Assembly (NCBI GenBank): GCA_024529925.1
Contig: JAFEUB010000735.1
Location: 248,001 to 312,000, forward strand
From: Ophthalmolycus amberensis
Lineage: Eukaryota; Chordata; Actinopteri; Perciformes; Zoarcidae
DNA length: 64,000 bases
Direction: 5' to 3'
Below are positions 1 to 12,480 of this stretch, piece by piece (positions within the stretch are counted from its first letter, which is position 1; each line of letters starts with the position of its first letter). The position numbers were made by a program, and so were the translations under genes. A model generated the notes under the pieces. The model searched no databases. It was not told the origin of the DNA and worked only from the letters and a program-made list of their open reading frames with translations.

Positions 1-3000
1 CATCAAGGGCGTACTGACTGTAGCAATGTGACCTTTATCTGGCCAGTATACCTCCAGTTCCATTCGGGAATAATGAGGGGGTCAGAAAAGGGCAATTAGT
101 TGCTTAATGTTGGGCAACAGTACTCTAATATAACATATTTGCGCTGACAAGTCAATACCTGACAGAAACTGCTGTGCTTTGAGACACGGAGAGTTATTGG
201 AATCATTGACATTATAGAAATGGATTTGTTGATTTATGTTCCACTAAACCGGTTTCACAACCCTTTAAAAAAAACAAACGGTGATGCATTTCTGCTACGA
301 TCGACTTTACGAAAGTAAATCAGTGATGGAGATGCCTTTAAAATGGTACTATATAATACAACTCTAGACATAGACTGAGTGATGACGGGATGAGAGGCCA
401 CCAATACAAAATAAAACATGAAGTAAAATTAGTTTTGCAAAACAACAAAAAGAAAATCAGGCTGTTGTCAGAGCCCTTTATTAAAGATTTGAATCAGACG
501 ATATCTGAAGCAACCCGATTCAGCCATGAAGCTCCATGTTGGCCTATTTATCGTAAATATCTGCTTTATCAAACCTGCAGTTACCTTTGTTTGTTATTTA
601 GGGTTTGACAGCTGTAATCAGAATTGATCTGTATACTGCAGGGAGGCAGCTAAATCAGACATGACAAATGTGGGGCAGACAGTGCAGGTGTTTTCTCAAT
701 CAGGGCGACGTGATTGATCCCCTCTTGAATCAATCATGATCAAGCCTTATTGACATTGGGCTTCTAGTAAGGTTTTTTCTTTTGACGGGAGAGAGAAAAG
801 AAAGATAGCAGCTGATCGACTCCTGTGCAAATAATTGCATTTCAATTTTTGAATCCAAAAATGTTGGAAGGACTTCTGCTGGTGCGATTGATTTTCCTTT
901 TAATAAGATTTTTTTTTCCCCGACTGGTTTTGCGTGGGGAATTAATGAGAGGAGTTATGATGGTAGAAAGAGAGTTGCCTTAAGGTTCAATTACTTTAGA
1001 CAGCCAAAGCAATGGCATCATATGTGAAATTGATTGCACTTGATTAAAGGCTGTTTTGCCTCTTAAATTTGGTATTGCGCTGAATATGATGCGCTTGATC
1101 AAATATGGTTGATATCATGCACTGAATAAGAAACGTTTTAGCCAATGTGTGTCATTTAATGCCTCATTTCTACTCCCTTCATCACAGAAGGGGTTTTATC
1201 CTCAAGTATATAGATGTCCGTTGTCAGCATTTTGACAGCGCAGTTTGATGCAGCGCAGTGATGTTTCTGTTCTTATAGCGGGGACTTCTAAATGAGACGT
1301 GTGCTGCACGAGCTGAACACAAAGATGGCGCGACACAAAAGTTGTCAAGCCACATAGACCGAATGGCTTTGAAATACAGAGGCTTTGAAAAAGCAACATT
1401 TCAATTCAGAGGACAGCAATTACACAGTCAAACATGCAATTGGATAGAATTGCATTACGGTAGCGCCACCTTCATGATAATGTAAAACCCAGCCAACTTG
1501 TGTTGTATAAGTTATGCTTCGGTGCTCAGCCCGGGGACCCCCTGGCCCTCTGACTGTGCCCACTCACACCGATGCAACTTCCTGCTCTCAGCGCATACTT
1601 AAAGACACGCGCGCGCAACCTTAGGCCATCGGTTTGCTTTTTCTGAGGCAACTGGATGCCTTCAGGGATACGGTCATATGTGATAAAAAAAAAGTACCAT
1701 CAGAGTCGTCAACCTGAGTCTGCCCCGATTCCCCGGGGAACGCCACATCTTCACAACTTATAAAGTAATGAAAGCTGTGGCTCCCCTGCTGCCGTGCCCG
1801 CTGTAACATACTCCCTTTGCAGTAGGTTTAAAGGCAGCGACAGGAATAACTTGATTCATGCCTTGCTCGTTGAAGGATGACACCATGTAATAGTCTGTCA
1901 TGTAAATGGTATGTCACAGCAGGTGTTGGGGAATAAACTACATGATGCTGAAATCAACCTAGGGCAATGGGCAATGTGACTGTTAGCAATATCACAATAA
2001 TAATTGAAATACTTTTCCAACACGGCAAATGACTGGAAACTTTTCTTTAAACTAATGCAATTGTATTCCCCTGCATACCATCTAACAGAGTGCTTCACGA
2101 AAGGAAAACCTTTCCACTTCATTTTGTTAATTTCTAATTTAACTTGGCTTGTTCAACATTTTGTTAATTGAAAACCCAATATGAACATATTGTCAAGGTC
2201 CAATTCCACCAACAAGTTGAGATACAGTAACGCTGAATTATTGCCCAGCCTTCCGTCGCTCACAAACAAAAACAGCGATGGTTTGATCGGGTACTTCGCT
2301 CAGAACCAGGAACTAGCCATACACGTTACACTGTAAATAAAAGTCACACTTTGATAAAACGCGACACATTTTGCAATATTCCTGTGGAAATGTATGTGAA
2401 AACAGGATTTCCATTTGATATGGTGTTAGGATTATTATAACTGTGTTGTTATACTATAAAACACTTTCCATTAATTTCAAAAACACAGGCTTGATCCCCG
2501 ATTGCATTGATTCCAGCTTGGCGCTAATTTCAACAGATTGCAATGTTGCTGATGGGAAGTTAGTGAGGAGAGACACTGTTTACTTCGTACCCAGGACAAA
2601 ATAGTTGGCAGTTGCAAGAACTAATAGAACAAGGACAATTGTTCATTCCAAAAACTGCAGAGATGAAATCTTTCATTTCACATGTCTCAATAATTCGTTA
2701 GACCCCACAGGCGCCCGTGGTTACAAACAGCTGATGTAAAGATGTCATTCAATGGATTCTGGGTAACTGATTCATCCTGTTTGAAAGAAGGTTTAGGTGG
2801 AGGCAGAGCCTGTAATGGCTCCTGCCTGTAAGGAAATGGTAAGAGAAGAATGCTGCATTACAGGAGGTAATAATTGGCAGGGCTGGACAGGGTAAGGCTA
2901 CTGCCTGGGATGGACCGTACTTATATAAAGGATGGATGAGTCAGATAGAGTTGGTTGACACAGAAGCACACCATAAGGAGGGCTGTGTCTGGCTGTGGTT

Positions 3001-6000
3001 GGTTGTTTTATTTATTAGCTCTGCCAGGTTGGTTGCCACATTCATTTCATGCCTGTGTTACTCCACCTGCGACTTCGGTTGAAGCTGCGGATTTTAAGTA
3101 GCTCCATAATCTGGAAACACTCGCTTTCCCTCAAACTGCGGGAAAAGAAATGAATAAAATCAATGCCCATGTGGCATTTAAGGTAATTACAAGCGACTAA
3201 TAATATGCTTATTTCTTTGAGTATTGGCTTTCAGCTTTTGATCTTGTGCACACGCAAGATATTCAGATATTCTGAATTGTATCGTTGAATACAGATTTGC
3301 TTTGATTTTTTACAACATAACTGAAGGTGACGCATCAACTCAGCAGCAGACTAATATTACATTGCATCATGTTCCCTGGCATGTTAGCTTCATTTCTCAC
3401 CAGCGTTGCTTCAAGGTACTCATCACAATGTTGAATCACCTCTGAGTTACCGATTGATCGAAGGAAAATTTGTGAGACTGAAATTAAATACATGTTAGGA
3501 CTTAATGTATTGAATATGACAGCCTTCCGTTGACAAAATATGACAGAAAATATCTGGATGTTGGATTTGAGTTGCAAACAAATCGGACTGCCACATCTGT
3601 TGTCACGTTCTCGGAAAATTGGGTCAGGGCTAAATCTTGCCAGAAAGGTGAGTTTGTATATTGCCAGCAACAAACCAAACTAAAGGGTGGTGGAGTCTAG
3701 TGGCTCGAGAGAGACGAGACGAGTAAAGTGAGGAGGGAAGGAGAGGCTCTCAGCGGCAAGCTTTCTCTCTCATTTTAAAACAAACCCCGAACAAAGAAAA
3801 CTGACCATCCTCAAGCATCCAAAAGTAAGTCACGTCGCAAGATTTCACACAAACATTCAATCACGACCAGAAATCAATTGTTTCTCCTTTGCAGTTTTAA
3901 TAAATAAGAGAAACCGCAACAAGTGTGTCTGAGACCTGAATCCCCACTTGCCGTCTTTCTGCTTTTCAACAGGGTGACCAACCTGTCGAGATGTCTGAGT
4001 CCATGATCCAGGTGCTCAAACCTTAGTCTCGTCTCATGGTGCGTCAAAACCCACAGGGGAAACAGCTCTCCCCTCTTTTGTCCTGGTCCTTTCTCCATAT
4101 CAAACAGACAGCCACTACTAAAAGATTCATGCATGTGGACTTTGGGTCATTAAAGAATGATCCACAGCAAAGCTGTTTCTTCACCCTCATAATGAAATCC
4201 AATATTCATGAAATGGATTTTCCTCTCTCTGCTCTCCCACTCACTCCAGTCACAGATGTGTGTTTGCTGGTGTATTCAGTCTGTGTTTGCACAGCCTTGT
4301 TAGGCTAGCACGGGTTAATGGTATCCTAAAGGCGCATTTTCATGCCAGCCAGTTAATTACACAGGGTTGACGGATAACCGTGCCATACATTACCTGTGTA
4401 AAAACAACGCAGAATTAGGCCAAATCTGGGCTCTTCTAAGATTGGGGTCAGAGTAAAGACCACTTAATCTTTAATGTGTGGATGTCACCTTACGGAGAGA
4501 CCAGTTAGAAGTTATCAGATTGGTACACGGGTACCCGAAACCTACAGTATGCAAATTCTGACATTAAAATAATACAAAATCATTGTCATACCGTATCAAT
4601 CCGTTTATGATCCTGCTTGTGCTTTTGCAGTAGCCTGGCATCATGGCTGGTGCGGTCTTTAGTTTATAATGTTTTGGAATGTGTGTCTCCCCAATTAAAC
4701 CTTATATTAGGTCTAAATACAACAAGACTTTGAAATGTTGTCTACATCAGACGCCCCGCCCCCCCCCACACACACCTACACCTAACCTTTACTGGTGTAG
4801 CTCCAGTTTGTGAAAACAGATTTCTGCGCTGTAGAATTTGATTTCCTGCATGCATGAGCATCAAATAATCATACAACATGACTCAGACGTGTTCCTCCCC
4901 ACTCACAGCACTTGATATCCCCAATCCAGACAGCACAATGTAATGTGCTCCTGTACTACCAAGGGACCCAAGTAAAGATCCTTCCTCTAATCAGCCTGTG
5001 ATACATTTCTGGCACTGGAGCTGTTCTGGATAGATGTTCTACTACATGGCATTATCTTACCAAGTCATCCACTTTTCTGGCCCTTGGGCTGAACATTCCC
5101 AGGCAGAACTGAAACCCAAACATGTCAAATTATTTATCGATGTTGCCAATTTGTATTTTTTTCACGTTCTTCCACACCGGTGCGGGCCTTTACGGCTGCT
5201 GCTTACCCTTGGCCTCAGGCTAGATAGTGGACAGCTCTTCAGTATGGGTGACAGGAGTTGGGGTGAAACCCTCACCAACTGAGGTTGGAAAAGCTCAAAA
5301 GATTGCGGTTCATTGAATCTAAAAATGTCACTTCTGTAGGTATAAATTGGCCATGTAGCCCTAATTTAATTTGTAGGGTTGGCAGGCATACTAGAAATTT
5401 AAAATAAAAGCAAATGAGTGACATCAGTGTTGATACCCCAGGGCAGTATTGGTGGTTGAATATTCATGAAGTAATATGGAGGAGTGCGTTCTACAGTGCT
5501 AAAAACCAAAGGGCATAATGTGATGTAAAACAGCTTTCCGCTATAGCCTACTGAATTATGGCAGAATGTGTAAAATCTAGAATCTCTGTGATTAAAATCG
5601 TGCCCAACAAAACACCACTATCATCACTGGCATCACTAGCAATTTCAATCAAGTTCTCTTTTTTTTTGCTCATATCATCAAGACATTATGCCACGTTTGA
5701 ACCTCGCCACCTTCATTATGATAACCACCAACACCGTTATCATCAGCACTGATAATCAGCCAAATCTTTCCTCCCCATCTTCTCACCGGTATCTCCATCT
5801 TTATCACTGCTGCTAACTTCCAGCATCACACTCGGGTCTCTGCAGCACAATTGTGTTTTGTTGTCACAGCGAGTCCCTGTGTTTTTAACCACAATTACAT
5901 ACTCCACTGAAGCCAAGGAGGTAATCCTTTCTCTCACTGTCTTTGATTATATTTCATTGCGCTCATTCTTCAACCCACCCTCACCCCTCCACCCATGCCT

Positions 6001-6421
6001 CCTCTGTGCACCCTCCAGATGTGGACATCTGTCCTGACCTCTGTGTCGGTTGTTGACTCTAGGTCCATGTTGTTACCACTTAATCTATGTCAGTGTATGT
6101 TGTCTTTAAAACCTGTTTCCTTGTTCTTTCTCTTGGTTTCTCTTGTGAAGTCTCTTTCTGTTCCTTTGGGTGTTCCTCTCTCAACCCATCTGCTCCCCAT
6201 TTATTTATCTTTATTCAGTTTTCCTCGTCTTTTTTATGTGCGGGACTTCAGTTGCTCCTTTCCTCCTGCTGTGTCATTAACTGAGTTTGCTGTGTAGCAC
6301 CGGGCGCTGGGTGCCGATCTTGTGTAACAGGGTACTGGTATTTGAAATGGCGGGGTAGTGCGTGTAGTTTGCCTTCATGCACGTCACGTGTACATGTAGG
6401 CCTATTCTCAGTGTGTATCTA
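1..6421. other. Non-coding stretch, no gene recognised
   Basis: No open frame here is longer than about 110 codons and none resembles a known domain. The sequence is largely non-repetitive. Isolated motifs include a TATATAAAG box at 2922-2930 followed by a TGAGTCA (AP-1 type) motif at 2937-2943, and a perfect octamer ATGCAAAT at 4549-4556. A short C-run passes into a CA repeat near 4755-4775. Motifs this short are expected by chance in 6 kb, so I do not call a promoter. Distal regulatory DNA or intron is the likeliest content. Confidence 0.6.
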
Positions 6422-6976
6422 AAGCCCCTTTCACACATGTACTGCAACCTTGAAATTATCTCGACATTACCCGCAGGAGCTCTATGTGAGAACGCAAATG
6501 TCACAATTGTTTGGACGGGCATTAAACCGACTTAACCCTGCCAGCTCCCTAGTACGAAGTCTGTGTAATGTCCGATTTAGCCCACGTGTGCATAGAGTCG
6601 CTCATTGTGCGGAGAATTCACGGCGAGCAAGTGGGCGTGTTGTAGGCGTTTCTATCACAACTAGCGGAGAAAGATCATTTACACATGATGCCACCCAAAA
6701 TGTCTAACTGGGGAGACGACGAGATTCAGGAACATCTGTCGGTTAGGAAAAATTCCAAAAATAGATAGACTTGGTTGTTTGTGACCCGCGTCATGTTAGG
6801 CCTCCTGCACGCTCTACCCACGCTGCATCACTCACCTAAATCAGGTGCCAGGAGGCGAGAATGGGTCTGACAACGGACGGTCTCCTGTTGTGTGCTACAT
6901 TATGTGGAAGTCAGGACAATGTGCGGACCGGATTCTCCCTGGAAATTGTCCGAGAGTTCATATGAGAAAGCGGCTT
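6422..6976 (+). mobile_element. Degraded PIF/Harbinger-like DNA transposon, non-autonomous
   Basis: The two ends form an imperfect terminal inverted repeat of about 24 bp. The left end reads AAGCCCCTTTCACACATG and the reverse complement of the right end reads AAGCCGCTTTCTCATATG. Inside, at 6685-6768, is a short frame resembling the start of a Myb/SANT-like (MADF) accessory protein, which PIF/Harbinger transposons encode. The 555-bp length is far below an autonomous element, so most of the coding part is lost. I found no clear 3-bp target duplication; mutation may have erased it. Assignment to PIF/Harbinger rests on recall of fish repeats with 'CCCCTTTCACAC' ends and on the peptide. A hAT or other class is possible. 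Confidence 0.5.
6685..6768 (+). pseudogene. Remnant of MADF/Myb-SANT-like transposon protein, N-terminal stub
   Basis: The frame opens with two ATG codons and encodes 27 residues including MSNWGDDEIQEHLSVR before a stop at 6766-6768. The pattern M-x-x-W-x-D-(D/E)-E-I-x-x-(L/H)-L matches the first helix of the SANT/Myb-like domain in Harbinger accessory proteins, which helps nuclear import and DNA binding of the transposase. The rest of the domain is missing. It sits within the terminal inverted repeats at 6422-6976, as expected for an internally deleted copy. The match is short, so the family call is tentative; no function should remain. Confidence 0.4.
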
Positions 6977-7804
6977 GAATGAATCCAGAATCCTGGAAGG
7001 AGGACTGTCAGGAGGGCTATGGTTGTGCATGCACACTGGAGTGTTCCTGTATGCGTGGGTGGCATGTGCTCATGGGTGCGTGGCACGTGTATGTGTGTGA
7101 CTAGAGAAACGGAAGGGTCACGTCTGTGATGCCCGAGGCTTTGAGCACAGGAGGAGGCAGGGGTTAGAAAGGTCGGCAGGGTAAGCGCTCCCTCCCCCTT
7201 TAAAGCATGAGTCACCACAGCAAGTGGAAGCCAGCGGAGGGCCCAGTGCAGTGTGCAACCCCAAAACCCTGAGGGGGACCTCCACCCACAGGAACAAACG
7301 CGTCGTTATCCCCTTTATTGTTATCTCCGTTACTGTCGTCCTCATCTCCGTTGCCATCACTGCGCGGGAGAATAAAGTCATCACACCCACACACACCGAG
7401 CGGGAAGAGGAGCGCTTGCTCCATTAACAAGTGTCTTCTAATTGGCCCTGAGCACTGACAGACAGACGCGCATCGAACAAGTACAAGAGCTTTCTATCAA
7501 TACAGTCTAACAGGCTTGCTTCGCCCCAACGTGAAGTGTAGTGAGAGTAATGCACACCTGCCTTCAGACACACATGTGCGCACACACGAAGCACGACTTA
7601 GACAAACAAGTGAATAAATCAGAGCCTGAATAAATCGGGGATCTGGATATGTATTTTTTTCCCCTCTTTTCTTTTGCCTCATCCGTTCCTGCCTTCTGCT
7701 TGATCTTCCAGTCTCAACAGGAAAAGAGAAATTGAATTAATATGGGCTTTTGATATCTCTTCCTCGCTGCAGATAAATAAAATGATCAAACTCTGTCAAA
7801 AGGA

Positions 7805-8330
7805 TGATTTCCGCCCCCGTTTCACCCTCCTCCCGCCTCCCTCCATCTCTTTGCCCCCACCTCCCGTCCCACCCCTCTCCTCTGATTGGAATCTGGAAAC
7901 CCATTTGGTGTCGTGCTCTCAGACCCAACTCAGACCGTGTCAGGTAGTCTGCGCACGTCCCCCTCAGTGCGTCTCCCCTCATTCCCCTCCCCTCCCCCTT
8001 CCCTTTTTTCTCTCTTATTGCTCTCTCCTTTCGTCTTTATCCCCCCGCCGTCTGCTGCAGGCTCTGTGGAGAATTTGCCCAAATTACCTGTCATACTGGC
8101 AGCTACGTGTAAATAAGCCCGGAAAGTGTGTCGCTTTCTCAGTGCCCCCCCCCCCCATTCTCTTTCCCCTTCCCTCCACCCACCTTGACGTTATCTCGTC
8201 TCACTTCAAACCGCCCTTCCCCTTCTTTTCAATCCATCACATCTTTCCCCCCGTTCATTTTTTCTTCTTGCCCTCAACCTCAATTTCCCTTTGCTGTTTA
8301 TACCTACTTCCCTCTTTCTCTGTCTCCGCT
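7805..8330 (+). repeat. Low-complexity polypyrimidine (CT-rich) tract
   Basis: About 500 bases are dominated by C and T on the plus strand, with a C12 run at 8145-8156 and many CCCTCC and TTCTTT blocks. A more mixed segment near 7885-7975 interrupts it. It generates long spurious open frames on the plus strand rich in Pro, Ser, Leu and Phe. Such tracts can form triplex DNA or act as long splice-acceptor polypyrimidine stretches, but nothing here proves either. Confidence 0.75.
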
Positions 8331-11300
8331 CTCTCAGTTTGCCAACAAAGACTTTGTGATTCTTTGTAGTGGGGAAAATGAGTTTGTCGCCGACTCTGTG
8401 GAAGGTTTGGCATGCAGAGAAACGGGACATTGGCTACCTGACATCTGGCCTTGGGGATAAGTGAATTAGAAATTGCCATGTTGGTCCACTGTCCTGCTAC
8501 CTCCAAACAGCTGTGGGTGTTGGGGGTCGTGGAGTGACGTGCTTATCGATGGACAAAGAGCAAGTGCATGTCTAAGATAAGGACATGGTGCCCAATTTAC
8601 AGTATATGTGCTATATGCGGCAAATGTTAATCCTATTTACCGTTCTTCTCAATTCTGCAGGTGTACACTTATGTTTAAGGGTTCCTGTTTTGATGTTTCC
8701 AAGTCAAGGTGGGCATATGAGGTCAGGGTCGACCTCTCAGTTAAATTTTTTGCTTCGGAAAGGTGTAATCATCTCTCACCCATGGGTCACAGGTACAAAG
8801 ACTGTGATTTGGAGGGAGGGAAGCGAAGGCAAAACCTGGAGCGGGATGTTGTCGAGAAGCGGAAAGAGCGATAAGGAGGAGGACATGGAGAGAGGGAGCT
8901 CTTAATAAACCTTGTCCGGGTTACAGAGCCAGGCTCTCACCAGCCACCTTGTAGAATTCCTCGAGCACCCGCTCGTCTCGAATATAAGCCAACAGAGATG
9001 TGTCATCCTGATGACGAAGGGGTCCTGGTATTCCTGGGCATTTAAAAAAAGGAGCCTGTCAGGAGCAAACACTTCTAACACCCGTCCTAATTCAAGGGCA
9101 GCAGTATTTAAAAGCTGGGCCACTTAATTTATCATAAGTGTTTATTGCATTTCTTGAGATAATTCGGTGTGGGCTATCAGCTCTCGATATCACCAGGGTT
9201 TGCCTACACATATCCAGGAAACCACCTTCGCCTCTGATATTCAGCACTTTTTCCTTGCTCTTTTACTGAAGTCCAAAAGCCCATTTTCAATGATCATTCA
9301 GTCTGGGATTTCACGCTGTGCCTCTCTTTGTGATCAGACAATTCATACATTTGTTCTTCCTTTACACCTTCTGTGGGGACAGTGAGTGTGAGGCGTCGGC
9401 GGACGTTTGCAGAGATGATAGCACCTGTTAGCTAAGGAGGGCTCAATCATGAGCAGTCACGCATCACCTCACTGCGATCCCACCATGTGGGAAAGGGGGA
9501 GATATGCACACTGGGCTGTGTAGCTCTCCTAATTGGAGATGGCCTGCAGCTCTATTAAATATATAAGGAGAAGAAGGAGGGGATGAAACACGGGCAGGTG
9601 GGACAGCAAGCCCTCAGAGCATCTTTTGCGGGTATGTTTTTCTTTGAGGGTACGCAACATAGAGCTTCTGCATAAATGTACGAATGCAAAAGCACATATT
9701 CTTCCACAAACTCCACCATGTGCAGCAATGTAATATATGCATAGCAGGCCCCCTGAGGCGTGGCACAGCCATGAGGAAAGAAATCGAAGAGAGAAATTCC
9801 TCCTTCTAGTGAATTTCATTAGCATACCTGTTGGAACCACGAACCTCAAGGCCTTTTTCCACGTGTGCAGTTTTCTCAGACATAGAGGGAGAAGGAGCTA
9901 GAGGTGGGCGAGCATGGTGGAGGTACATTGAAAGAAAACAACAGGCCTCATGGTGCCTTATGGAAATGGTGGCTGGTCGGACGCTTGCAACAGCGAAGCG
10001 CCGATGTCAGAGAGCAAGTGAATGCAGCAGGAGATGACGCTCCCCGCCCTGGACTTAAGCAGGCAGCAGTTCGGTTTTCTCCTCCGGCCCCAGCTTTCTG
10101 TGCAGCCTCTCCCGATCCCAGCCGCACACAGAACAACTGCCGAAGGCTTTCTTTCCTGCTAGATGCGCGTGTAGGGTTGCCAACTTCCACTAGTAGAAAT
10201 ACAGAGCGGCCGCAGATGGATAGTGGCGGGTTGGTTTGTTGACGCGTGTTTTGTAATCGTAAACCATTTTTGTGTGAGGGACAGATTAAACCTGACTAAA
10301 TCCAAACATTCACCGGCGCTTACGAGTGAGTGCCTTGTGATTGCCTGCAGCTACCAACATTTCTGAAACTTCTCATTCTGCAGACAAACGTGCCTACATT
10401 TTAGATCAGTCGTGCATGTGCAACATATAAAAGCACTCAGTTTTAAAAGCACTTGCTCCAAGCCCCAAAAAAAAAAAACCGCGCAAGTCAGCAAGTGACA
10501 GTTCATTCAAAGCTTAACACTTGAGAGTTTGCACTTTCATCTCATTTTCCCCAACTTTTAGTCTCTTTTTTTAAATGATTTTCTACTTGTACTGGTTTAA
10601 GTTTTGAAACATTTCTAATGCCACGTTTTGGTATTTCTATTCAACGCTTTACTTGTGTCACAATAATTGAATGCTTTTGAGTTGTTGTTTTTTCCAAGCA
10701 ATTATTTATGTGTGATGTTTGTGCCAGCGCCAACACTTAAAGTCTCCATGCCACCCTCTTGCCGTCCCATGATCTTTTCCTCTAGATCCTTCCCGAGCTG
10801 TATAAGACAACAGTGGCTCTTAAAAGGCAGCGTGAGTAGCAAACCTGCACCTCCAGACTCGCACACAAACTGTTGCCAAATAATAATATGTTGCAGGCGA
10901 TGCCTTCAGATTTTCTTTTGGGGCTATCCTGCGTTCACTTTAGGCCAGTACCTCTGACGTGCAGCCAGGCAGACTGGGCAGAGGAGCAACAGAGAGGACA
11001 CTAGAAACTGTGACAGCAAACAGAGAGAGACGCCTTTGATCAGGGCATCTTTGTGACTCCACACAGCCCTATTTACTCTGGTCTCCCTGACACACAGCTG
11101 CCCTATTGTCACAACAAAGCACGGAGAGTCTCGGGGACCCTCTTCCCCAACTCCTCTATGGCCCACTGTTGGTTTGACAAGTCGAAGCCGGGCTTGATTT
11201 CTCCCAAGGCTTGTGTGCCAAAGAATATCTGCAGAACAAAAGCCCAAACAAACATTCCCAATTTAAAAAAGCATTCATGAAAATGTGGGCGGCAGAGAGA

Positions 11301-12159
11301 AAAAACAAAATTCTATCAGCATATTGTGCAACATTACGGTGCACGAATAAGGAAACATGCTTTTCTTAATGAGCTCAGGATAGAATTCCCCACCATGACA
11401 TGTTGGCTTTTCATGGCTTGATTTCACATCCATTTATCCGCCCCCTCACAGCAAATGGGCTCGAGAATTTATGCTTTTCTACGACAGTGGTGCTATCAAA
11501 GCGGAAAGCTGCCTTCGGATGGAAGAAGAGATAATAAAAAGGGGTATATACACGACTGGATCAATACCACAGCACTCGCTTGTGTTCAGCCAAAAGCATA
11601 AAAGGTGTAACAGAGATTGAAATGATTGAGCCAGTTGGCAAAAAGACATGGTCTTAAAATTTTTTTAATTTTGTCTCCATTTCCTGAAAGAGTAATTCAG
11701 GTGCATGCAGCCAGGACGTCTGTGGCTTTTATGAAACAGCATTATTTTAACGCTCTGCTGCGGTTTGGTTGAATGTCTTTTTTTTTTCTCCGTTTGATCT
11801 TTCATTTTGTTTGTTTGTTTTCTTTTTACTCGTGTACGCAGGACACCAAGGCGGAGCTGGATCACGCGCAGCTTTGGCTCTCCAAAGCTGATTGAATTCC
11901 TAAGCCCATTTCCCTTCAGAAAGGGAACTAGTGAAAGCAAAAATGAAGCATCTCATGAGCGCCCCAAGACTATCTTTTGCCTTTTCATTCTCTGACCAGT
12001 TTAACTGTGTAAGCAAATCCCACGCTCAAATTGAGCGATACAACCTTGTACTCACTTTGCTGTTGTACTTAAAATCAGCTGGAACCATTTTTTTTCAGCT
12101 GTGAGAGTAAAAACAAAACTTTCATTTGATTTCTTCTGCAAACCTAATTTGAACCTCTT

Positions 12160-12177
12160 AAAAAAAAAAAAAAAAAA
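12160..12177 (+). repeat. A18 mononucleotide run
   Basis: Eighteen consecutive A residues. I looked for a retrotransposed sequence ending in this A-tract with flanking direct repeats and did not find one, so it is listed only as a simple repeat. Confidence 0.9.
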
Positions 12178-12472
12178 GGACAAGCTGAGAGAGGGAAGGG
12201 TTTTGAGCGATTGATTTCTGCATATTTCCTGGAAGAGAATCCTCTGCCGCTGTACAAATGAGCACATAATGGTATGCCCACGATGTATTTTGATTGGATT
12301 ACCCCAGTGCCCAGGAAGATGCTTGCTCAATATGTTGGCAGTGCAGCGAGAGGAGAGTAAGTGGACATGCTCAGATTGGGATTGATTTAGCAGCAAGCGT
12401 CACTGGAGCGCTTGTTACTCGCCAGTGTTTCCCTGGCTGCCAAATTATCCTGAAAACCCAAGCAAATCAACC

Positions 12473-12480
12473 CTAATATG
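12473..12480 (+). repeat. Left target-site duplication of the hAT element, CTAATATG
   Basis: The 8 bases directly before the left terminal inverted repeat are identical to those directly after the right end (13737-13744). An 8-bp duplication is the hallmark of hAT transposition. Confidence 0.9.

Larger units (their letters stand above)
6977..12472. other. Non-coding stretch with a pyrimidine tract
   Basis: I recognise no gene. The interval contains the strongly pyrimidine-rich block at 7805-8330, GT-rich sequence near 7020-7110, a run of A at 12160-12177 and otherwise mixed sequence. The open frames of 106-195 codons near 7.8-8.5 kb are products of the CT-rich composition. A perfect small hairpin lies at 11869-11890 (9-bp arms, 4-nt loop), next to an exon-like segment beginning at 11842. 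Neither is supported enough to annotate as a gene. Confidence 0.55.

Noticed and set aside
2922..2943. TATATAAAG box followed by a TGAGTCA motif
   Set aside because: No initiator, first exon or CpG enrichment downstream; short motifs like these occur by chance.
7782..8369. 195-codon plus-strand frame
   Set aside because: It spans the CT-rich tract, which is open in more than one phase at once; composition explains it.
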